Positions 1 through 10,890 of a DNA stretch of 64,000 bases are shown piece after piece. The notes beneath the pieces were generated by a model. That model did no database searches. It was not told the DNA's origin and saw only the letters and a program-made list of their open reading frames with translations. Source of the stretch: Harmothoe impar (taxonomy: Eukaryota; Annelida; Polychaeta; Phyllodocida; Polynoidae). Positions within the stretch are counted from its first letter, which is position 1. Each line of letters begins with the position of its first letter. The stretch covers positions 38,656,976 through 38,720,975 of the forward strand of contig OX381718.1 in NCBI GenBank assembly GCA_947462335.1, read 5' to 3'. Position numbers and translations under genes: made by a program.

Positions 1-3000
1 GCCATCCGCACGGATGGTACACGGCCGGCAAATTGTGGCGATTGTGTCACAAGTCCTTCATAGATTGTGTCATAACTGTTCAGGATAACAGTTGTCCTAC
101 CAAAAGCCTGTAATAAGAGGAACATAGAGATATCAGATCTATATATATAATTTTCAATCATATTGTTTCTTAGTCTTTCCATGCCACCTGATGTTGGAGG
201 GGGCGTTGACTTGGATTGGCAAGATTGTGTTTTTTTTCAAAATCAGAACTTCATGGGCGGGGGAGGGGGCAGGTCCCCATTGATTAGAATGTATCAGTGG
301 AGAAGTAAGGGAAAATTTGATATCAGCCTATACACTGATATTCCTAGGCTTCCTATACGACCAATCTCTCAGTCACTAGTGCCTAATTTAGTTAGCAATT
401 TTTTGGCTCCCTATACGACTAACCTGGGTGGGTTATTATTGTCAGGTTGGTCAGTACTGACCCACCCGCCTTAGTCTTTTAATTTCTAGATGGAGCCACT
501 GAGTGGTGATCAAGGTATCTCACAGATGGCTCCAACTAGTGGTATACAAATACAACACACCAATGATGAACCTAGGTTAGCCACTACTGACTGACCCCTC
601 AGTCATTTTTGTCTATAACTTTGCCATTATGACTAACACACATATGAAGAACCTAAAAGTCAAATCCTACAACGCGAAAAATGGGCTAGAAAGTGATGAT
701 TATTGACATAAAAATAAGGGGCAACTGTTGTCAATATTGTAAATCGCAACACTTGTCCCATGATCTTATGCCTCTCCAAATCCCACAGTGGTCAATGATA
801 GGCAAGCAAAGTGTTGGACTTGCAGGACTTGTTAATGGATCTGTTTGAGGGGAGTTACTTCACAGTATTGTTTGTCTTCACAATTCCCTATCAATTAGCC
901 AAAATATATTTGGAGTGTCCCCCCTATGTAAACCAAACCGTGAACATATTCCAATAAGCAACATTTTCTAGGCCTTCTGGGGGAAAAGATCTAACTCTTT
1001 TGATCCTTGCGATTTCCCAAATCACAAGAGAAAGGCAACACTTTCTCACCGATTTGGGCCTGTCTTAGCCTAAATAGGGCCCAAAATCTGACCCTCTCTT
1101 GCTATGTGGGATTTGACCTTAAGATAGTCTGTACTGACTAACCCTTTCAATTTATGGATTTTCAGAGTACATATACTTTCCATTTCCCTTTATTTTAAAT
1201 TGTTAATTCTTACCGACATCTGAAAGACATCTCCATATTTCTCAGACCACTGTGTGATGGTCTCATGTGGCTTATCCTCGTCGAGTTGGAAGACATTTCC
1301 AACAAAGGGCAGTCCGCGCGGCCCTGGTGGCAGATTCTTGTACTTCTTACGGCTTTGGTTCCGGAGCACGAGCAGGAGGACAGTGGCCCCAGCCAACGTC
1401 CCCATCACCACCTTGTCGCCATATTCACCTGGAAAATTGAAATAAGAATTATAATTTTGAAATGATTTATTCAAAGGTTACTCTACTGGTCTGACAACAG
1501 TTTGATCTGATGAGAAAACTATTGCGTATAAGTCTGCACAAATTAAGCCTGTATTTAAGCCGCCCCTATCTTTGGACAACTCTGAGAAGTCCACTGCCAC
1601 AACCAGAAGAAAATAGAGTATCTCCGTGAAGAGCAAAAACATTTCCAAGCCCCAATCTGCCTAGCATATTCTAGTATAATTAGCGGCACCATGCAGTCAG
1701 GCAGACTGTTAGTAGATCACTCAGATCGGGTAGTCAACAGTGGAGTGCAGTGTTTCATAGCAGCTGCTTATAAATACATTTGACTTCTCATAGATGGGCT
1801 TTCCTAACTACAAGCCTTTCATTATACATAGTCTCAAGATTTATGAGTCATAATGAAAGGCTTGTAGTTATTAAAGCCCCTCTATGAGGAAGCACATTAA
1901 TCAATAGTTGTCATGAAACACTATGCACCCCACTGTTGAAAAAAGGTAGTTTGGTTTTGATTTCCAAGGAAAATGTATGCATCTATGTCTAATGTTATGA
2001 ATCTATTATTGTACCTTGCAGATTGAAATTTATAAAGATCTAAGGCTCCTATGCAATACTTACTTCTTTTCTGTAGAATTAGAGGACACAAACCTCTTTC
2101 TTGAAGAGAAACTCTCTTGTTTGCCCAATTCTTAGGAGCCAATTAAGGTGCAAAATGATTGCAGGTCAATTTTACTTGTTTCTATGGTCTAAATATTGAT
2201 GGGCAGACCCATCATTTTTTAATGAAATAACTTTATAGACAGAGCTCGCAGTACATATATACCACCAATGTAGTGGTCAGTGAGTGCCCCTATGATAGCT
2301 AGCACAACGGCATTTTAGAAAATCATTGGAATTCATCCTATGATATCTCAAATTGACGGGGAGCTCAGGTGGATTCAAGACGTATAATAATTATTATCCT
2401 ACCCTTGATACATTATTTTATATGATTTTTTGACAAAGAAAAGTTGAGATAATCGACCTGCCACTCTACCACTGTGATAGCCCTTCTCAGGTGTTGTCCA
2501 AGGCGCCTTCCCGGCCCTCTAGTCAAGGGGTGGCCGGGAAGGAGGTCTGGACAGCTCTGTAGTACTACTAGCCCTGCTCTTACTGCCAACATGTTTGAAA
2601 TATGCAAAGGAGGGCTTCAACATTGTTTAAAATGGTTTGGATCCCTTATTCCTTTCAGGCATCATAATATGTGCATAGAATCCTTTGATTAATTTGATAA
2701 TTTTGTCCAAAAAATGTATATTCTAGGCTATACTCCTTACTACTGGGCTTGTTCCTATATTCCAGAAAACGAGCTGTCGCCAATTTTCGCCTGCGTATTT
2801 TTACCGCCATCCAAAATAATATTACTCACAAACCTATATTCTAGCTAGTGGTAGGGGTTTTGGTGGGTTGTAGGGGGTACTTGACTATATAACTCACATA
2901 TAAAAATGATGTAGGTCAGTAACACATGGTTTTATTAAGTAATTATTGTGACGGAAATTTGAGTTAGATATCTACAAACTCTACTATGTAAGGAGAGTTC

Positions 3001-4437
3001 ATATGTATGAGATCACATACACACAAATGAAATTTCATGTGATTGACCCCCCTCTCTGGGCAGGTAGCACCAATGCCTGCCTTACAAAAACCGTTCCAAT
3101 ACGCTCCTCAACACTGCCATTGTATATATTTTACCAATTAATATCTCATCATTTGATCATGGGAAAACTAGAAATAAAACAGGATGTGAAAGACATACTC
3201 TTTCCCTTCTTCATGATTATGACAGTTTTTATGATACCATGCTATCTGGTATTCCACATTAGCGAGATACAGTGCCTCCACCTGATAGGAGTATCTCTCA
3301 CTATACGTAGCTGAAGCTGGTACCTGCCATGTCCAAAATAGGAAGTTTTAGGGGTCGTAATCTTAGAGTATTGGGAGTGTGTTGTTCCTGGTCACTAGCT
3401 ATGTCACTTGTCCAGTGTAGTGTTGTGGTTATCACAGTGGACACATAGTCCAAAGGACCTACGCTCAAGTCCCTCCAAATCCTATGCCTAAACTGGTCAA
3501 AAATATGTATCTTATATATTTTAGTTTAATTTGTAGAAGTGAGTACCAGTCTTGAGGATTTGTTAAGATCAAATAGTGTGTTATTCTGTTTCCATTCCCT
3601 TACAAAATTTTAATGTAATTAACTTGATTGATATGTATTTGACTGAAAATGCTTGGTTTCCTGTAGTAGGTATATGAAGAAGGAAAAGGTTTAATTTTTA
3701 AATGGAATAATCATCAGATGTGGCTTGAAGGGGAGTTGAGCTTAGGTCCTCTGGTCTGTGAGTCCACTGTCATAACCACTACACTATACTGGACACAGAT
3801 GACATAAGGAGTGTCCAGGTATGACCTATTCACAATACCTGTACCCAGTTTGTACCCTAATCTCGGCCACTAGATTTGGCTAAGCTGGTTGCTGTGAATA
3901 CTGTCAGTACTGGGAATAGACCTAGGACCAGTGGAAATGGCGCTGCCCACTGATCATCTCGCTAATGCCCTATAGAAAACCATTATTTCATTGGGGCTGT
4001 TTAGTATTGGGACACATACAGTCCCGGGATCCCGGTCTCTGATTGACCTACCTACCTATGAGGTGGTGAGTAGCGGGGCCACTGGAGGACGTGTGTTGGA
4101 CGTCCCTACTAATATGAACAGGCGATTTCAATATATAGACTTTAGTACTGTAGTATACAAACAAAGAAACTCTCATATTGAGCCGCACCCTATAGGCACG
4201 TTCGGTATCAAATGAAAACTGAGTCTGATTCGCGTACAAGCTGCGTCTTCTCCTTGAGAATTTACAGTACATATATGATTTAAATGCTGATAATATTCCG
4301 TGATATGGACTGTTTTGGTATTTACCTCTCAGTTTCTGTACAACATACTCGCCGCCGGGCAGTCTCTCAATCACATCCAACGATGTATCCAGACACTCCC
4401 TGGCGAACACCAGAATCTGACTCCATGCAATAGCCAT
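1..4437 (-). CDS. CYP2-like cytochrome P450, 5' part (gene continues past left edge)
   Basis: Microsomal clan-2 P450 (heme-thiolate monooxygenase of the ER membrane); only the N-terminal exons are in the window. Coding exons on minus: 4437-4326, 1428-1214 and 107-1 (partial). Joins are in phase (112 nt, then 215 nt, then phase 0). Exon 2 encodes a hydrophobic anchor (starting MGTLAGATVLLLVL), a basic stretch RKKYK and the proline hinge PPGPRG, then WSEKYGDVFQMS. Exon 3 reads AFGRTTVILNSYDTIYEGLV, the usual beta-1 region. Exon 1 begins at an ATG six bases after a TTTCAG acceptor and ends AGAG|GTAAAT. Splicing it to exon 2 keeps the frame and puts about 45 residues ahead of the anchor. Without that exon, translation could start at the ATG at 1405. 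Exons 2-3 are certain P450; exon 1 is an inference from splice phase. Paralogue of the gene at 18.7-27.8 kb. Confidence 0.8.
108..1213. other. Intron of the left-edge P450, no recognisable feature
   Basis: Lies between P450 exons. AT-rich. A G-rich stretch near 252-270 is the only composition oddity. I see no conserved ORF or repeat. Confidence 0.4.
1733..1941. repeat. Foldback MITE (about 209 bp hairpin) in P450 intron
   Basis: The two halves are inverted copies. The left arm begins TCAACAGTGGAGTGCA and the right arm ends TGCACCCCACTGTTGA. The inner 40 bases (CTCATAG...TTCATTAT against ATAATGAA...CTATGAG) pair almost perfectly around a 24-base loop. The structure of two arms and a short loop with no coding capacity fits a nonautonomous DNA transposon. 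No clear target-site duplication was found. Confidence 0.75.
2488..2545. repeat. Short GC-rich hairpin
   Basis: CTTCCCGGCC and GGCCGGGAAG form inverted arms around about 15 bases in an otherwise AT-rich intron. Function unknown. Confidence 0.4.
3251..3970. repeat. Foldback element with tRNA-like arms, copy 1
   Basis: The left end ATTCCACATTAGCGAGAT and right end ATCTCGCTAATGCC are inverted. Inside lie two tRNA-like segments in opposite orientation: left near 3409-3475 (GTGTTGTGGTTATCACAGTGG, then GCTCAAGTCC) and right near 3735-3797 read on minus (GTGTAGTGGTTATGACAGTGG, then GCTCAACTCC). They resemble pol III A and B boxes. The same architecture recurs at 21387-22049. Together they define a dispersed family, probably a SINE pair or a MITE that captured tRNA-derived sequence. 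Confidence 0.65.
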
Positions 4438-4442
4438 CCTGT

Positions 4443-5780
4443 CTGAAATATAATTGAATCATAAAAACATGATTAATCTTGATAATTTATAAGACAGCTA
4501 AAAATACTTTCATTCTTCCTCATATTCAGCAATGGCAAGCTATCATCATCACACATTACAAAGTATAGCACAAGCTGTAGCATGTACCTAGTTGGACAAT
4601 TTATCCAGGTGCAAAACGAAATGGGTTCAAAGAGGGACTCCAGGTCTAAAGGCCTACATGGATTCCTTGTCCCACATTTCACAGCGTAAGTTTCCTTATG
4701 TAAACAGTCCAGAGTCCGAGTGTACACATCTCCCAATGGGTAAACAGTACGACTTCATGCCGAGTTCGTGACATTTATAAACGGCCCAACTCTTGCTAAC
4801 CGTATACAGCTGGAAATCGGGGGGGGGGGGGGCTGTGGCCAGCCAAATAATAAACAATACGTCCAGAAAGGGCATTGCCGTATTTGCTTTGAAACCCTCT
4901 CGCAAGGAATTCATCAGGCATTAGAGGTGCACCACAATGCTATGCAACAAGGGACAAACTGACCAAGTGACTAGACGCCACCCATTTTACCTGTAATCTT
5001 AAAAACCCATTTTCCCAGTAATCTTAATGATTCCCCCCTTTTCTCAAGATGGTGCCACTGTTTCGTCCCATCCTTTAGAGGTAGATGAGTTCGATTATAG
5101 TTCTGTTACAGTTTCATAAAAAAAATAAAGGAGAAAGAAGAGAGAAAGAAAAAGGGGTGTGTAGGCAGCTCGAGCCCCCAATATTAGTATTAGGGGGAAA
5201 GTGCCGTAGCGAGGGCACATACTCAGAAATGTCAGCGTCATTGTCGCTAAAACCACTCCCACCTGAAGGTCAGGCAATTGTCGCTAAAACCACTCTAGTA
5301 CCCCCCCCCCCCCCGAACCATTGAGTCTCACTGGTCAGTATCCCGGGTCAGTATATATATTAATGATCCCACATCCAAGCGGTTATTCACGACCTCATTA
5401 GGTAGGCATTTAATGACTTGTAAATGAAATTCTAGTTTTGTATCAACTGACCTCTGTGGGTTTACACTATATAATTTGAATGCCTTACCTTATAGTTGTG
5501 TTATAGACGCCTGCAGACTGCTGTCCATATGGGTGATGCCTCTCGGTGCTACTGCTATGTGCTGGGAGAGTGCTGCGTCTGGGTACGTTAGTCTAGGTCT
5601 AGGTCTAGAGAGAGCTGCCCTATTGACCAGTGTAAGCAGTCTTACATAATATAATCTATGTATAGGGCCAGAGTATACACATGCTCTAATGGGATGCAGA
5701 GTTCACGACCCCGATGTGGGACACACTGCCGACCTGACACCTAGGTTTGAGTTGATGCACTAAAATGATGTTAATAGTAG
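4443..5780. other. Spacer upstream of the left P450, no gene seen
   Basis: Contains a G homopolymer near 4820-4832, a C homopolymer near 5301-5314 and purine-rich sequence near 5127-5155. The P450 5' UTR and promoter should lie here or further right, but no promoter can be called with confidence. Confidence 0.35.
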
Positions 5781-5789
5781 TGTCCCTCC

Positions 5790-6360
5790 AAACAGAACTT
5801 GGGAATTGAACGTTCGCAACTGGGTAGAATCCGGGTAGGTCGCAATGACACGAGAAAGGCACGGGAATTGAACGTTCGCAACTGGGTAGAATCCGGGTAG
5901 GTCACAATGACACAAGAAAGGCACGAGATATTCCCAAGAATAGTGAACATATCCAGAACTTAGGAATTGAATGTTCGCAACTGGGTAGAATTCTACCCAG
6001 TTGCGAACGTTCAATTCCCGTGCCTTTCTTGTGTCATTGTGACCTAACCGGATTCTACCCAGTTCCGACGTTCAATTCCCAAGTTCTGATTGTAATAAGG
6101 ACATGTTCACAATTCTTGGGAATATCTCGTGCCTTTCTTGTGTCATTGTGACCTACCCGGATTCTACCCAGTTGCGAACGTTCAATTCCCAAGTTCTGTT
6201 TGAGATAAATAACGTGGAATTCCACAGAATATGACACAGTCAAAAGATGTTCACATATTCGCGTGCCAGATACGTGCACAATTCTCGCAGGGATCCCGAG
6301 TTGTGACTCAGGAACCGCACAAGTTCTGCCCGAGATCTTGTTTGCAGGGGTAATAGACGA
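5790..6360. repeat. Large foldback repeat with perfect central palindrome
   Basis: Units containing GGAATTGAACGTTCGCAACT and GGGTAGAATCCGGGTAGGTC recur tandemly to the left of the axis and inverted to the right. The axis is the 20-base palindrome CTGGGTAGAATTCTACCCAG at 5981-6000. Short phrases recur (CACAAGAAAGGCACGAGATATTCCCAAGAAT and its complement). The tail near 6320-6350 (GTTCTGCCCGAGATCTTGTT) also ends the copies near 56.2 and 63.7 kb, so this is a dispersed family. No convincing protein is encoded. Confidence 0.75.
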
Positions 6361-7587
6361 TACTTTGTCCTTTATAATACTGATATATTATTAAGTAAAG
6401 AACCAAAGTCGACACAGTTCAGATCAAGTGTACAGGATGCGAATCAAAGGTTTATTCAGTAACCTAGACAGGCAAAGCTATATCAGTGCGAACTCCCTAT
6501 AGAGTTTGGAGCGGGTCAGTAGGCTTGTAGCCGATATGATGGCAGGGCCTCTGTCCAAGCGTGGATCCAGAGTGACCGACGAGTCCTATCGGATGCTGGC
6601 TATATATAGGTAAAAAAGGGAACATTCATTTGCAATGTTTATTAATATTAAATAACATTCAAAGAACGTTCCTAGAAGGACAAAAAACATACATTTGTTT
6701 TTAACGTTTGCTAGCGTGAAGAAACGTTCAGAGAATATTTACCAATGTTTCAGATAGGTAAAATATGAATGTTCATTTTGACATAATGGTACCACTAATG
6801 ATAAGGACACAGGGACACATGTTGTGCTGTTCAGTTGGTAATATTATTGTATATATCAGAGGCTCTGGCCTCGAACACCCTTTTTTAAATTGTTTTTTTT
6901 TGTTTGGGAACCTTGACATCACAATTAGGCTATAATCAAACCCACTTTCCTTTAAATTAACGGCTGTAGGGCCTGTAGGCCTATCATAGCCTATCCCGAT
7001 GTTACGCAAATTATACGTGATAGCCCTCCTGGGTGCGAGGGCAAACGTTCAGAGTGCAATCTTAATCCTATTTATTGGTTTGGTAAATACAGTAAGACTG
7101 ATGAGATGAGATGAGATGAGATGAAAGGTTGTTTTTTTTGGGGTTTTTTAAGACTTGGACGTGATTATTTTCAACGAGTATTTTCAGGTAACATTTGATT
7201 TCCATCCACAGATGTAAGTTTGACAAAGTATGACGTATCAAATATATGATATCACTAATACATTGGTTTTACCTAGGATTTCTCGTATTTATATGAATGG
7301 AATATAGAGAGAGTAAATCGTGTTGAAAAAACAGTCCTGGAAGGCCTTCATGCAGCCAATGCCTGGTATTAAAGACCTACCAATATAAGTCACATTGGTT
7401 ATCAACAGTATGTTTACATTTTACATGCATTGGCAAGATGGAGGACGTCAATAAAGTATATCAGTATGCTCAGGGTGAACGGGTAATAATATTACACACT
7501 CTTTGGTAATATAAATGACACATAATATCGTAGTTTTGTACCGATATAGAGAATTTATATGATTTCTGCTGATTTCCCGGTAAAGGG
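6361..7587. other. Spacer with GAGAT microsatellite
   Basis: A short (GATGA)n tract occupies about 7099-7123. Otherwise it is AT-rich sequence without a supported gene. Confidence 0.4.
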
Positions 7588-10300
7588 TTAGCGTTCTTCA
7601 AGATGTATTTTACTAAATAGAGCTTTTTTGGCAAGGTGCTTAAACTCAAGGAAATTTTCGATATTTCTGTTATATGGAGGAATCGTAAGCCATTCCCAAG
7701 CACATTGAACCTCTAGGCTATGCTGATAGGTATTACAGTGTATTGTGTGGTACTTTAACACAGGACCATCCGCCAGATGAGTGGCTCTGACAATTTGTCT
7801 TCTAAACCTTGGGTCTTGAGCCCTTTTGTATGCAACTAAGAGAGTATGGAACCTTATTCTTTCTTTTAACATTGGCATGTTGGTCTCTCTGTGAACATCA
7901 ATCGTGAGTGTAAGCCTATGTGCATTTATACATATTTTTAGACATTGGTTCTGAAGCCTCTGTAGTTTTTGTAGTAAGTCAACAACTACACCATTAGGCC
8001 AAAAAAAAAAAAGGTGTGTTTCAGGCAACATGGTCCAAAAATTTAGGGTAGGTAGGTCGGATTTTTTTTTTTTTTTAATTTTTTTTTAATGTTGGAGGTA
8101 CCTTGAATGAGTCGCAGACTACCATATCGACTCGCGGGTCATCAAGACGACTCACCGATTCTTACTATGACTAGGAATATCATGAAATTATTTGACATTC
8201 TTGTTAACCCATTTAGGGCGACTGTCCTAATTGTACTACGTTTTTAACATATTTTAATGGATTTTTAAGACACAAAATTTCTGTGAAAATTTCATAAAAA
8301 TTCGAAACTATTTTTTTGAGCTTGATCTGTGGAACTTGGTCTTTGGGGAGTCCAAGGTGTCTGTGTCTATACTCTTTTCCCTTGAAGATATAGCAATGGC
8401 AACTCAAAAGATATTTAATGAAGGTTTTACTATATTTAAAGCAATATTTAAGGTCAAAATCATCAAAAATATCAAATAATATCACTATTTTTGGTCAAAA
8501 ATGACTTTGAATATTTTTTCATGCTGAAAATGATGGAGACAAAAGATTTGATGATTTTTGATACATTTCTGTGGGAAATCTTTGTTTCCATGGCAATCAA
8601 ATATCTCAAAATAGCGATTTTTGTTGATTTTGGTTGCCATGGCACCACTTTGGCTATGGTCACTCAACATAAAAATGTTAATCAAATTTACCTATCATCA
8701 TCATATAAAATTGGTTTCAAGTCATTACAATGCTTCAAATTTGGGATATTGCAGTTGAAAGGAAGGGGAAATTTACCCAATTTTGACGTCAGGACGTCAT
8801 ATTTATGACGTCATATCTTTTTAGATAATGTATTTATGCAAATGCGGGTTATATCATTTTCAGAAATCTTGATATACTTTGGCCCTTAAGAGTTTCACTA
8901 ATAATTGGACTATTTGCAAAATTCTTTCAGTTCTGGAAAGCCCAGGCTATTCTCTGCAGGGGAAAAATGGTCAAAAAAGAGCTCCGCCCTAAAAAAGCAA
9001 TTTCCTGAGGCTGGACATTTGATTAGGCATGCGATCTGTTCTTCCTGACCAAAAAATTGCTAAACTTTCCGAAAAAATATTAATATTTTGCAAAAAAAAA
9101 AAAAAAAATTCTCCAAAATCGGAAAAAAATGCTAGGGTCGGCCCTTTTTTTAAACTAGGGTCGGGTTGCCTGAAACACACCTTTTTTTTTTTTGGCCCTA
9201 TGAATAACATCACCGTAGTCTATAATGTGAACAATATATGCTTTGTAAACACTTAGTCTGGCATTCTTAGGCAAACAGTCCTTAGCATGCTTCAGCAAAA
9301 TACCTTTATATTGTACCGTTTTGATTAGACCTTTGACATGGGGTTTGAACGATAATTCATAATCCAAGGTTATGCCCAAATAGCGTGTGGTCTCTACCAA
9401 GTCAAGAGGCTTATCGTTCATTTTTAAAGTCATCTGACCCTTACCGGTAAACATATTAAATCTAGCCGTGGAGCTGAAAATAATAACCTTGGTTTTCTTT
9501 TCATTAATACTTAATTTGTTACGAGTGGACCAGTCAGTAAAACAGTTTAACTGACCTCTTTGTACCACCGCCTGTGTGGCTAAAAAATTATGTCCTGAAG
9601 CATATATTACTGAATCATCAGCGTAGAGTAAAGTTTTACAATCTGGAATTTTCGGAATACAGTCGTATTAAAAATAATAAAGGGCCTAATATAGAGCCTT
9701 GTGGTACACCACATTGCAGGTCAAGGAGGGTTAAGGAACTTTTTGGAAGATTTGAATTGGAATTTTTTATTCCATATTTTTCTAATCTTTTTTTTAAAGA
9801 ATGTTGAAATTGACAGAATCAAAAGCTTTTTTAATATCGATAAAGGTGGCTATTGTAAAATTTCCTATGTTTTTCTGTCTAGCTATTTAATCAGTTAAGG
9901 CACTTATGGTGTCGATTGTTGATCTATTTTTCCTGTATCCTCCTTGCAAATCAGTTAAAATGTTATTTATGTTTAGGTGCATTTCAAGTTTTGTATGAAT
10001 TAATCTTTCCAAAATTTTGCCCTGTACCGGTAGCTGACTTATGGGTCTGTAGTTGGTAACCTAACTGCTGTCACCACCTTTAGAAAGTGGATTTACACGA
10101 GCAATTTTCCAATTTTCCGGAATAAATGAGCGGTCAATAATATTAGAAAAGATTTTACTAACTCTCTCTATACACACAACAATGGCATCCCTCATCACCT
10201 TGGAAGAAATAATATCAACAATGGCCGATTTAGTCACATCTTAAGCCTTACAAACATCAAGAATATCTTGGGGATTAATAACAATGTCTTAAAGGAAAAT
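7588..10300 (-). mobile_element. Degenerate non-LTR retrotransposon (LINE) reverse transcriptase
   Basis: Read on minus from about 10300. TKSAIVDIISSKVMRDAI leads into a GGDSS...TNYRPIS block, then KNRSTID, then GVPQGSILGPLLF near 9700, the catalytic segment LLYADDSVIYASG near 9625, and the thumb with KLSINEKKTKVIIF and YLGITLDYELSFKPHVKG. The C-terminus (LLQKLQRLQNQCLKIC...LADGPVLKYHT) ends at a stop at 7588. Several stops and indels break the frame, so it is a pseudogene. The reading is interrupted between YGDVIHR (about 9200) and the KLQRLQN block (about 7985) by a separate 1.2 kb insert. No endonuclease domain is visible, so the copy is 5' truncated. Confidence 0.85.
7997..9198. mobile_element. 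Terminal-inverted-repeat element inserted in the LINE
   Basis: Both ends carry the same roughly 33-base inverted repeat: GGCC, a run of A, then GGTGTGTTTCAGGCAAC. Next to the ends are related phrases with GTAGGTAGGTCGG on the left and AGGGTCGGGTTGCC on the right. The flanks are TA (7995-7996) and CTA (9198-9200), compatible with a TA target. The interior is AT-rich and has no transposase I can recognise. It splits the flanking LINE reading frame exactly, which proves insertion. A shorter relative lies at 61949-62281, and fragments are near 36525, 37930 and 42860. Confidence 0.8.
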
Positions 10301-10315
10301 ATATAATGGATTAAG

Positions 10316-10890
10316 CGGCATTTATAAAACAGTGTGGGTGGTCTTTCTTAATGGCAGCTTTGAATTTCCAAAGGATCTATATGGTGATGTACTCTGGTTT
10401 TAGGTTCATGAAAGTTCTGTACATACAGCTCCTGATTACAATTGGTTTTACAGACCTAGGCACACACAGTTTTTTACCCTGATGGTATCGCATAGGTACC
10501 CTATTATTTATATATTTCTCAGACTGAGTCAGGGTATAAACGTAGTACAAAAGATGCTTATTATTAAGAATAAGTACAGGGTTTAAATTAGTTATATTAT
10601 TATAGAAACTCCGTTTAGTCCTTTTTTTCCATTTACAGTAAGGCAATTTTTCTTACACCATACAGATAAAGTGTCTTAACATGCTTGCAATGCATTCTTA
10701 CAGGGGAACTAACAGAGATAACAGCATCGTCAGCATATAATGTAATATCAAAATTCTCGATTTCAGGCAGTGAAATAGAGAATAAAATAGGACCACAGAC
10801 TGAACCTTGCGGCACTCCATATAATACAGGTTAAAAGGTAGAAACACAATCATTGGCAATGGTGCAATGAGTTCTGTCACTTAGGTAGCT
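10316..10890 (-). mobile_element. Second LINE reverse-transcriptase fragment, internally deleted
   Basis: Read on minus, PQGSVCGPILFSISLPE and then ITLYADDAVISVSS show an intact YADD box (about 10725-10815). After a frameshift come LNPVLILNNKHLLYYVYTL and RVPMRYHQGKKLCVPRS. A C-terminal tail FKAAIKKDHPHCFINAA ends in a stop near 10316. The distance from YADD to the stop is far shorter than in an intact LINE, so the middle is missing. It abuts the 5' end of the neighbouring LINE fragment. Confidence 0.65.

Noticed and set aside
163..474. 103-codon plus-strand ORF
   Set aside because: Glycine run and low-complexity composition, no family resemblance, lies in the intron of the left P450.
7588..8031. 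Single 147-codon ORF read as one protein
   Set aside because: Its first residues come from the inserted A-run element; only the rest is LINE reverse transcriptase.
8491..8808. 105-codon ORF inside the GGCC-A(n) element as a transposase
   Set aside because: Phe/Lys-rich translation of AT-rich DNA, no catalytic motif or helix-turn-helix seen.
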